From contig JAUCEF010000005.1 of assembly GCA_033558025.1 (NCBI GenBank), positions 4,960,001 through 5,024,000 of the forward strand: a DNA stretch of 64,000 bases, read 5' to 3'. Positions 30,994 through 40,600 of this stretch are shown one piece after another; within the stretch, counting starts at the first letter, position 1; each line of letters begins with the position of its first letter. The position numbers were made by a program, and so were the translations under genes. The notes beneath the pieces are model-generated. The model was given only the letters and a program-made list of their open reading frames with translations. It had not been told where the DNA came from and did no database searches. The stretch is from Phytophthora sp. 'mugwort'. Its lineage: Eukaryota > Oomycota > Peronosporomycetes > Peronosporales > Peronosporaceae.

Positions 30994-33644
30994 ATGGCAC
31001 TCGCCCGGCACTGTGCGCCTTCCTCCCTGCTCAATACGCGTCAATATGTGGCTGTGCTTACTTCTGTGTTGCCTTGTGTATTTTATTGCGAGCCAGCGCA
31101 CTTCCTGGCGCACTCGAGCAATGTCAACTGTCTGCGCTTCGGCCGCAAATCGGTAGGGCGATTCTGCAGTCGTCCAGCCTGTCGGCGAGCGTTTAATGAA
31201 AGGGTCTAACTTGTACATTATTGTGTTGCAGGGTCAAGTGGCGGCGACTGGCGGCGATGACAACATGGTGAACCTCTGGCGGATGCGTGAGAAGGAGACC
31301 AAGAACATTATGGTGCGAATGGGGCTGACTGTTGCATTGAAGGTGCTCAACTTGTATAATATTTATTATCCTTGTGTTTGTTTTGAACAGAGTTTGTCGG
31401 GACATCAAAGCGCTGTGGAGAGTATCGTGTTCGACCCAGCAGAGCACAAGGTGGTGGCTGGCTCCCAGGCTGGGTCGATTAAGGTGTTCGATCTCGAGGC
31501 TGGCAAAGTAAATCGGACGCTGAAAGGGCATATGGCATCGACTACTACAGTGGATTATCATCTCTACGGCGACTACGTAGCCTCAGGTTCTCGAGATACA
31601 ATTGTGAAGGTGTGGGACTTGCGAACCAAGAGCTGCATGCAGACTTTTAAAGGTCATGCGTCGGAGGTGACAGCCGTAAGCTTCACCCCGGATGGACGCT
31701 GGCTTACTTCAGGTGGCCAGGACGGTGTCATTAAAATATGGGACCTTACAGCTGGGCGCCTTCTTCGTGAGTTTCCTGACCACGGTGGGGCTATCACAAG
31801 TCTTGAATTTAACCCCGAGGAGTTCATTCTGGTATCTTCTGCTGCCGATCGCACGGTGCGATTTTGGGATGTTCAAGAATTCGCTTTGATCGGCGTCACG
31901 CCTGTTGATAATGCTACGGTACGTCTGGCTTGATTTGTTGCAAGGCAACACGACACTCATTATTTTGTGCTCTTAATGGCAATATGCTTAGACTACATCG
32001 ATGTGTCACACAGTTGCAGAGCCGTACAGCGGCAAATATCTCTTTTGCTGTTCACAAGAAGCAATTCGAGTCTGGTCTTACGAAACTGCCATCGAGGTTA
32101 GTACCTTGCTGTTGGAGGGTAATGTTTTCCGATACTGTTCTTTTCTTACCGGTATAACTCTATCGCATTCTCGGTGTGTAACAGTGCCACGATAGTGTGA
32201 TGATGCCGCGCCAGAAGGAACTTGGCTATGTGGAGATTCACGCAGACACAACGATCACACAGGATATGAAGCTTATGGGAGGATGCATTCAAGATGCTTT
32301 CGTCTCTGTGTGGGTCCTAGATGTGATGCAGATGCGACCGTTTAACCGCAAGAGCATCAACAGTAGCGATCATAGAGCTACAGAGACCAGCGATACGAGC
32401 AGACCACCGTCTGCAAGAGGGACAACCCCATATGCTCCAGCGCCTGTAGAGCATCCTGTAGCTCGATCAGCAGCCATAGTGACTCCTGCTAACGTACCAC
32501 CTACAGATTTTCCTGTTTCTCGAGGCGCATCCCAAGGATCTGCTACCAACATCCCCGATGACGTTAGTTGGGCAAGAACTCCTGTAATAGGAGAGCAAGT
32601 CTCCCGTGATTTTAGCAATGTTACGTGTACCCGTCCAGCCACTCCAGGAATCTTTGTCCCGCCACCACCTCTTGAGTCAATTCCACGCCCAGTGCGCCGT
32701 ACGGAAGACCCTCGGCAATCAGGTACAGATAATCCTGCTGCTATTTGTAAATTGGACGTGAACATTTACTGACTTGTTTTTTCTCTAGTTGAGTCGACAC
32801 GTCCAGTCAGTGTTAGGCTTGGCACTGCAACTGATATGACACCTCAGCAGCCGGAGGGACCTGCAGAAGTGCTTGAGAGTGCAGTCCACCCCCAGTCTTC
32901 CCTTCCAACGGAACGGCATGAGGAAGAGTTATTGACGTCGGATTTCGTGATGGAGCTTCGCTGTGGCATGGACACGTGTATAAAGACATTCAAGGCTCGA
33001 CAGAAGTGCGTTCAGCAGCTACTGGTTCACTGGGAAAAGGGACGTTTGCATGATGGACTCCGATATATTAGCGGGTTGCCGAAAGGGAAGCGTGAGGCTG
33101 TTTTGGTGGATGTGCTATGTATCACCGACTTGCAATCACTGGGTGTCGATCTGGAGGCTTGCGTGCTGCTGCTCCCGCTTATCGTGGAAGTCTTGGAGAG
33201 CAAGTTTGAATTGTGTGTAGATTGATTTGCTCTCACTGTTGCTGACTGCTCAGACACTAACTACACTAATTGGTGTTACGTCCTTGGTATGCAGATATTT
33301 AAGCGTTGCCATCGACTCGGGACTTAAACTGTTTGACGCATTCTCTCCTATTGTCAAGGACGCTCGAGATGCGCGTCAGTACCGCTCGCGGGCGATTAAT
33401 CTCGCTGGAGAGGAACGGTAAAGAACTGCTAGACAGGTTGGTATTTCGTTGGGTTTTCATGGTCTGACGCCCATTTTGGTGCGATGTGCACGCCGACAGA
33501 GCCCAACGGTGCAACACTTGCGACACTTACTTCCAGGAGATGCAACAACGCATGCGACATTTAGTTGAGACCTGTAGCTACTCATCGTTACAGACCAAGG
33601 TCCATACACTAGCACGAGCACTCGACGATTTCTATGGTCGATAA
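30994..33644 (+). CDS. KATNB1: katanin p80 WD40 subunit
   Basis: Nine exons (30994-31039, 31097-31152, 31232-31312, 31391-31918, 31992-32096, 32185-32722, 32789-33216, 33254-33417, 33500-33644) encode about 696 residues; human p80 has 655. The WD40 propeller opens with FLAHSSNVNCLRFG and VAATGGDDNMVNLWRM and continues through SGHQSAVESIVFDPAEHKVV to SGSRDTIVKVWDLRTKSCMQ and ASAADRTVRFWD-type blades. A proline/serine-rich linker follows, then the con80 domain (SDFVMELRCGMDTCIKTFKA), which binds and targets the p60 severing ATPase. The complex severs microtubules at centrosomes and basal bodies, fitting a flagellated organism. Exon 1 and the start codon are the least certain part; the other junctions agree in phase. 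Confidence 0.88.
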
Positions 33645-33982
33645 GGTCATTTACCCATACAAACGTACAGCTGATAGCAAGTTGGCCCTTGGCATTTAAC
33701 GTTGGAAAGACATGTACTAGGCTAGTGAAAAATTGCAGTATCGGTTACGTTGAAGTGACAAACATTTTAAAGCAACTTCAACAGTACCGACCAATGGCAG
33801 TCCAATACGCAAAACCTCGATTCGCGGCGCACACAGCGTTAAATACACAATAAATTGCAAATCAGCAAGTACCATTAATGTTATTAACATGACCCCAGAA
33901 CTTATCACTACGTAGAAAATCTACAGTGGTATTAACGGCGCATCACACTCGCAGCAAAGGGTACGCAGAGTCAACAGAGTCG
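33645..33982. other. intergenic, katanin p80 to urate oxidase copy A
   Basis: 338 bp between two convergent stop codons. AT-rich with no gene. Its right end, 33,983, is where identity with the other urate oxidase copy begins. Confidence 0.5.
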
Positions 33983-33987
33983 AGGAC

Positions 33988-35105
33988 CTACAGCTTGGAT
34001 GCCGAACGCACCAATGTGGCTGAGATGATGCCGTACGGCTCGTCCGTAGGCAGGAACACCTCACCATGCGGGTGGAGATTCTTGCAGCCGAAACGGGACA
34101 GGTCGATGGGGTTGTAGTGAATGTTGGGCATCGTGATCTTGATGTCCTTGACGTACGGGCACCTCTCCAGCACCGCCTCTCCCATCTTATAAAGCGTGTA
34201 CTGCACTGCGGGACTAGGCACACCCACATCGGCCGGACCCGCGAACGTCTCGAGCAGCACATTCTTAATCTCCGCCGCTTTGGCGATGAAGTCTCCGCCG
34301 ATAGCGTCGGGTGTATAGTTCCATGTGGACGTGACGCACGTGCTAACGAGGCGATCGGGCACGTCCGGCAGCGTCGTGTACTCATCGCGGAAGAAGTCGA
34401 CGAAGGAGCTCTGTGTGGTCTTGAGCACCTTAAGGCCGTCCACGCCGCCCTCCACGGTCACTCCCGGGTCGCCGTACGCCGACTTGCGCGCCACCACACT
34501 GCAGAGACAAACAAAACGAGCAACATGTCACGGTTAGCGAAGGTTTCAGGCTGGCAGGTTAGAAAACCGAAGAGGACCAGCCACGTACTAGGCGGTGGAG
34601 AAGCCGGGGCTGGCACTGACGAAAGCGTGGTGATGCGGACGCGCCTTGCCCTTGGAGTCAGGCAGCACTAGGCGCTCCCATGGCGTCTCGAACAGCTTCA
34701 CTTTGGCAACGCTGACCTGCTCATGGCAGAATACACACAGCAGACACGGTTAGCTAGTGCTTGTACTGGAACGAGGCAACCGCGCCACACAGCGCTAGGG
34801 AATAAGATGGAGAGACGTACGATGTCCGGGTGCTTGGTGACGAAGTGCTTGGCCAGGATGACGCCAAAATCCTCGAGCGAGGCGAGCTCGTGCTTCTTAG
34901 CCAACGCCCACACCGTGTTCTTGACCGAGTCGGTGGGCAGCACGTGCCCATTGTCGCCGTCATAGTAGGCGCTGGAGGCGGGTGCGCCCTCCAGTAGCAC
35001 CTGTGCCTCGAGTTGGAGCACTGAGTGTTTCTCAGGGGTGCGCGTTACCTTGAGCATGCGCACACGGCCCTTACCGTGCTCATGCTGCAGAAGCTTGACG
35101 ACCAT
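33988..35105 (-). CDS. UOX: urate oxidase (uricase), copy A
   Basis: Three exons (35105-34821, 34716-34589, 34498-33988) encode 307 residues, the family length. Uricase oxidises urate to 5-hydroxyisourate in purine breakdown. Signatures include GKGRVRMLKVTRT, VLPTDSVKNTVWALAK (active-site Thr region), VLKTTQSSFVDFFRDEYTTL and MPNIHYNPIDLSRFG (active-site His region). It ends in SKL, a type 1 peroxisomal targeting signal, so the enzyme should be peroxisomal. The start at MVVKLLQ is chosen because uricases begin there; the frame is open 48 codons further upstream without similarity. Copy B is identical and faces away from it. It is convergent with katanin p80. Confidence 0.95.
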
Positions 35106-35162
35106 TTGGAGGAGGAAAGAGGAGGACGAGAGTCCGAAGCTACTGGAGGTGTGAGATGTCGG

Positions 35163-35180
35163 ACGCAAATCGCTGAATGA
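35163..35180 (-). promoter_or_regulatory. initiator-like element of urate oxidase copy A
   Basis: Minus strand TTCATTCAGCGATTTGCG: a near match to the oomycete initiator (YCAYTYY) followed by an ATTTGC flanking element, about 60 nt upstream of the ATG. Identical to the copy B element. Confidence 0.45.
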
Positions 35181-35310
35181 ACTGGCAGCGACCGACTGAC
35201 GGACGGCTCGGCGACGTTGAATCGGGGGCCAGATGATCTTGGCACGCACGCATTCAGTTTAACCTCACCTAAAGCAGTATGTTGAAGTGCTGGTCTATTC
35301 TAAATCCTTA

Positions 35311-35646
35311 CATCACGCCGCTGACGCGCTGGACATCGACATCAAGTGACGTAGCTCATGTGCTCAGCAATTGTGCTGTACCGCCGGCATTGCTGGTGGT
35401 CTTCTTCGCGCGCGTCGTTTTGTGCCGGAGTGCATACGCGAGTCGCGACTGGCGTTCACCGGCTCAGGCACGTCCCATCACCTCTTACGACGTCGGACGG
35501 TGGGTTGGCGGATGATGGGTCGGGTGATTCGCATCGAAAAGGCAGATTATACTATTCGATATATAATAGTAGTAATAATACTAAAATAGTATGGATAATA
35601 CTATCCATACTATTTTAGTATCGAACTCCATGCCCAAATGGTATCT
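35311..35646. other. spacer between the urate oxidase inverted repeats
   Basis: 336 bp of unique DNA between two divergent, identical genes. The left part is GC-rich and the right part AT-rich, ending with a perfect small hairpin. Both promoters could draw on it. No gene seen. Confidence 0.6.
35578..35621. repeat. perfect 20-bp-arm hairpin
   Basis: Arms 35578-35597 and 35602-35621 are exact reverse complements with a 4-nt loop (atac). The arm includes actaaaatagtatgga. It lies 25 bp from the right arm of the urate oxidase inverted repeat. Confidence 0.92.
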
Positions 35647-35776
35647 TAAGGATTTAGAATAGACCAGCACTTCAACATACTGCTTTAGGTGAGGTTAAAC
35701 TGAATGCGTGCGTGCCAAGATCATCTGGCCCCCGATTCAACGTCGCCGAGCCGTCCGTCAGTCGGTCGCTGCCAGT

Positions 35777-35794
35777 TCATTCAGCGATTTGCGT
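35777..35794 (+). promoter_or_regulatory. initiator-like element of urate oxidase copy B
   Basis: TTCATTCAGCGATTTGCG, about 60 nt upstream of the ATG; same reading as for copy A. Confidence 0.45.
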
Positions 35795-35851
35795 CCGACA
35801 TCTCACACCTCCAGTAGCTTCGGACTCTCGTCCTCCTCTTTCCTCCTCCAA

Positions 35852-36969
35852 ATGGTCGTCAAGCTTCTGCAGCATGAGCACGGTAAGGGCCGTGTGCGCA
35901 TGCTCAAGGTAACGCGCACCCCTGAGAAACACTCAGTGCTCCAACTCGAGGCACAGGTGCTACTGGAGGGCGCACCCGCCTCCAGCGCCTACTATGACGG
36001 CGACAATGGGCACGTGCTGCCCACCGACTCGGTCAAGAACACGGTGTGGGCGTTGGCTAAGAAGCACGAGCTCGCCTCGCTCGAGGATTTTGGCGTCATC
36101 CTGGCCAAGCACTTCGTCACCAAGCACCCGGACATCGTACGTCTCTCCATCTTATTCCCTAGCGCTGTGTGGCGCGGTTGCCTCGTTCCAGTACAAGCAC
36201 TAGCTAACCGTGTCTGCTGTGTGTATTCTGCCATGAGCAGGTCAGCGTTGCCAAAGTGAAGCTGTTCGAGACGCCATGGGAGCGCCTAGTGCTGCCTGAC
36301 TCCAAGGGCAAGGCGCGTCCGCATCACCACGCTTTCGTCAGTGCCAGCCCCGGCTTCTCCACCGCCTAGTACGTGGCTGGTCCTCTTCGGTTTTCTAACC
36401 TGCCAGCCTGAAACCTTCGCTAACCGTGACATGTTGCTCGTTTTGTTTGTCTCTGCAGTGTGGTGGCGCGCAAGTCGGCGTACGGCGACCCGGGAGTGAC
36501 CGTGGAGGGCGGCGTGGACGGCCTTAAGGTGCTCAAGACCACACAGAGCTCCTTCGTCGACTTCTTCCGCGATGAGTACACGACGCTGCCGGACGTGCCC
36601 GATCGCCTCGTTAGCACGTGCGTCACGTCCACATGGAACTATACACCCGACGCTATCGGCGGAGACTTCATCGCCAAAGCGGCGGAGATTAAGAATGTGC
36701 TGCTCGAGACGTTCGCGGGTCCGGCCGATGTGGGTGTGCCTAGTCCCGCAGTGCAGTACACGCTTTATAAGATGGGAGAGGCGGTGCTGGAGAGGTGCCC
36801 GTACGTCAAGGACATCAAGATCACGATGCCCAACATTCACTACAACCCCATCGACCTGTCCCGTTTCGGCTGCAAGAATCTCCACCCGCATGGTGAGGTG
36901 TTCCTGCCTACGGACGAGCCGTACGGCATCATCTCAGCCACATTGGTGCGTTCGGCATCCAAGCTGTAG
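35852..36969 (+). CDS. UOX: urate oxidase (uricase), copy B
   Basis: Three exons (35852-36136, 36241-36368, 36459-36969) encode the same 307-residue peroxisomal uricase as copy A, with the same introns and C-terminal SKL. Synonymous sites and introns are also unchanged, so the two genes are either a very young duplication, kept identical by gene conversion, or an assembly artefact. It is divergent from copy A (746 bp between ATGs) and convergent with the TFIIIC gene. Confidence 0.95.
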
Positions 36970-36974
36970 GTCCT

Positions 36975-37636
36975 AGACGTGTACTTACTCTAGTTCTAAG
37001 TAATAAGAAAACTGATGGGGTACGCTGCCAATATTAGTCAATATGAAGCCATTCTCTGAGCTTTACCCAACGTGTATTATAATACTTGGACCGTTCCCGT
37101 TTTAAACGCTTGAGTTCGTCGATGCCCTCGATCATGACCCCACGAGATCTATTATACTATTTCAGAAGGCACGCGTTGCTGCGCCCAACTCGCCGCGTCA
37201 CATTTTTAGTTTAAGCTTACATTTTGTATTGAATGTCTCACATCACCCTTTAACCTAGCCCTTGCAAGGACCGATAGCATCGCTGTCTTGGGCTTTGCTT
37301 CGCAAAGGCAGTTGCTGCGCTCCCGCGAGGAAAAGATTCTAAGTTCGGTCCGCTACAGTGCTCGGCTCGCTGGAAAGCTCGGCGCTGGGCCCGCCTCCGC
37401 AAATACTGTGCGGCTCTGCTTCGCGGGCACCCAGCGCGGATTTGCTGTGGCTACGCGCGCTCGTATCCGCTCTCCTCCGATGGTCGTTTTATGTGATTTT
37501 CACCCCTTCCTTTTTCAGTTGGGCGCAGCACTCACTCTCATTTCCGAATGGAGGTAGTACACGATACAGCCCAAATTTTGGGTTGTGTATACAATAACTA
37601 TGGGTTATTGTACCAACTCCCGCTACCCTTTGTAGC
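36975..37636. other. intergenic with GC-rich repeat-like block and hairpins
   Basis: From about 37,260 to 37,470 the DNA is GC-rich with small foldbacks (ctttgcttcgcaaag at about 37,293), unlike its surroundings, and may be a short interspersed repeat. At 37,590-37,612 a 9-bp perfect stem (tacaataac/gttattgta) follows an imperfect one (37,566-37,587) just beyond the TFIIIC stop codon. No gene. Confidence 0.4.
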
Positions 37637-40600
37637 TCAATCGTTCTGAAACACTTCATTCTGGTAATCTTGGACAATGCTTCCGAATCGTTGAATACAC
37701 TCAACATGAGGGAAATAATGCACTTTCGACACCGAGCGGTCATATGTCAGTACACTACCCACTAGCTTCACAACATTCGGAACCGAAGGCTGCGTCATTG
37801 ACAATCCAAACACACTTGTGGCTTGAGCAGCAGCAGGATACGAGACAGCCCGAGCATACACCAGTCCGTCCTCCACAAGCAACGCCATAGCCTCACGAGT
37901 ATCCTGCAACGACAATAACTTGTTCATCTTGGTATAAACGCATTCTTCGGTGCTACCTGGCGCCTGGAGAATCAACGCTAGCAACTTCCGCTGGATCGAG
38001 AAAAGAAACTTAAAATTTGTTCCGCCGTCCATCTTCAGCCACGGGAATGATAGCGTGTCCTTTTCCCCTTCAAACACAACCTGAGGTTTCGATGATGCAG
38101 TGGTGCTCGGAACCAATGAAAATGGTCGCAGCAGCCACACGTCTCCATGTTCTTTCCCAATGTAGCGTTGTTCGTAGTACGCATTCACACAAATGAGCTC
38201 CCCATCGTCCACAAGCGCGTCCACGCAACGCGCCACACGGATTCGCGACGTAGTATCAGGTTTATCATCGCATTTGGAGCGTAATCTTTCCCTTAAAGAT
38301 GGCAACGTCAGCCCCTCCTCGCCGCTTTCACGAACGTGTGTAAGTACCGCCTGGCTCAGCGCCTTGTCCGATGCTTTGTGAGACCGAAACGGGTAGACTT
38401 CCCTCTTGTCATCGGTCTCTTCTAGAGAAAAAGCCTCGTATGCAGCCAACTGGTCTGCATCTTCGACAGTCACAGCGTGCATTTTAGTCTCCACTCGCCA
38501 ACTGTCAATGAGATCTGAAGCCCTCACGACATTCACCTTGTTGGCCAAATGCGCAGCAAAGCCGGATCTGTCCTTCAGACTCTTGCAGGTCAAGAGACTT
38601 TCTCTCTTCGAAGAGCTCGGTAGTCTTTTGCCATTTGTATGCTGCGTTGCTAAAGCGCCTTCTGCTCCCGTATCCGTGTCAAGAACTGACGAGTGAACTG
38701 CTGTAAGCGAACACGTACCAAGCACTTGACACCCCAACTCGAGAGCACACTGACCCGGGGTGGCATTCGTCGGAAAATCATCCTCAAAGAGCCGATCACT
38801 ATTCTGCGGGCCACCACAAGACGTACTGCGCTGCCTTAATTCGTTGGAGTCCGCTGCAATCTCGTCCAGTGTGGAGCTGACCATACTCTCCTGCTCTGCA
38901 GCTTGTTGAAATAGCAGCAAAGGGTACGACAACGTGGTTACCTTGAGGGAGTCCTGCAGTCGTTGGCTGGTGCAGTACCCACGCCCCCTTTCCTTCTCGG
39001 ATGCACGAACGATCCAGTTTTTTAACCAAAGGTATCGCCATACCAGTCGAATTTCATATGGAGTCCAGAACGAGATCAATTCTTCAGCAACAAGTGGATG
39101 ATATTCTTCTCGAGGAGATACGATCATCATTACTGCGCGTCGAAAGAGGGCCGTGAGCCGAGTCGATCCTCGAATCGCAATTTCCTCATCAAATAAACCG
39201 CCAGGATTATCAGCTAGCTGCGATTCCAGCTTTGCGTTCTCAAACAACAGCTTGACCGCAGGTTCCATCAGTTTTTCTTTTAGTCGTTTCTTCACATCAA
39301 TCTTCCGCTTTCCCAATTTCCGTGAAATTGCCACCAAACCGAAACCTGTTCGTGAAATTGTGTGATTTCGGAAAGCCACATGCTCATTTTCACGTTGCAA
39401 TCCTTGCGGGATGGTTACTTTCCATCGACTCTTGCAGCTGGCAAGAAAATACTCGATCAAAAGCTGCTCGTGCACGTCCGTCCATGTGAGTGTTCCCGTC
39501 TTTGACTGATCTTCCTCCATATTGTCTGGATGTTTCTTCCTATGCTTTCGTTTGACTCCATCATGACCATTACGCACGTCGCCACCAGGTGGAGCCTGTC
39601 GTCGTTTCTTGCGAGGTCTGAAACTAGTAGAAACAATTCCACTGCTCTTAAAAAGACCAGTATCGTCTTCATCTCCCTCCTCACGCTTGTGTTTGGGTGC
39701 CGGTTTCCTTGATTTCGGTATCCACGCAAGAATACGAAGCATTCGTCGAGCACGCGTCTTGACAGGTTTTGGTACTTCACACACCGCTGGTTCATTTCTC
39801 CGTGGGTTTGCCACTTCCATTGCCATTTGCTCCATACAAAGACACTCCAGAGCCTCCCAGTACCGATCAACATCATATCCCGACTCGAACGAAAACTGCA
39901 GTGGTAAAGTATTCCCAAAGCTGTACGTTTTTTCCGTAAATCCAACAATACGAATCGAATCGAGTTCATTCACCCCACGTCGTTTAGTACCAGTCCTAGC
40001 ATTGTCTGGAGACAGAGATCGGTCCTTCGTGTCACACTCGTTGAGAACAATTCGAACCTGTTTGTTAAAACGAAAAAGCCCACCCAGTGCGTTATCTTTC
40101 AGCGCGCGAGACAGCACACCGTCCCGTCCATCCGTATACCCAGCTCGAAGGATCTTCACCAGGTGTCTCATTCCAATTTTGTGTGGTAATACCAATCCTA
40201 AATCTGCAAGAGTGCCCAAAACTTTGGCTGTGCGTTGAGACTCGTGACTCCAAATCTTTTCGCGAAGTGGCTCTGGAATAGCGTCGAATGTGCGTTGATG
40301 TGCAACGGCTTCCTCAACGATCGCAAACTCATCATCAGTCATAATTCCTCCTCCTGAGAAAATCTGAATGTACAAATGTACGGGCATTGAGTGCAAAACG
40401 GACTCGCGAGAAAACACAATCCCTGGTAGAGGCGCTTGGTGGTGGTTTCGACCGCCTGTAGCAGAGCAATCGGCCTCGCCTTCCTCATTCAAGTCTTGAA
40501 TTGATGCATCGTTCCCATCACCCGAGAGCTGGAGGTTCGATCCATTGTCATGCAAAGCAATCCACAAAAATCGATGGAGAGCTTTACAGCGATACATGAC

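Larger units (their letters stand above)
33983..35310. repeat. left arm of a 1,328-bp inverted repeat (urate oxidase)
   Basis: Every base here pairs with 35647-36974 by the rule left + right = 70,957, with no indel. The reading frames in all phases are identical between the arms. The arm covers the whole gene, about 205 bp of 5' flank, and only 5 bp beyond the stop codon. Confidence 0.95.
35647..36974. repeat. right arm of the 1,328-bp inverted repeat (urate oxidase)
   Basis: Reverse complement of 33983-35310 without gaps. Identity stops abruptly at 36,974, five bases after the stop codon, and at 35,647 on the spacer side. Confidence 0.95.

Noticed and set aside
34066..34671. A 201-codon open frame antisense to urate oxidase (and its mirror at 36286-36891)
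   Set aside because: It is a shadow of the GC-rich uricase exons, appears in both copies only because the DNA is identical, and shows no domain.
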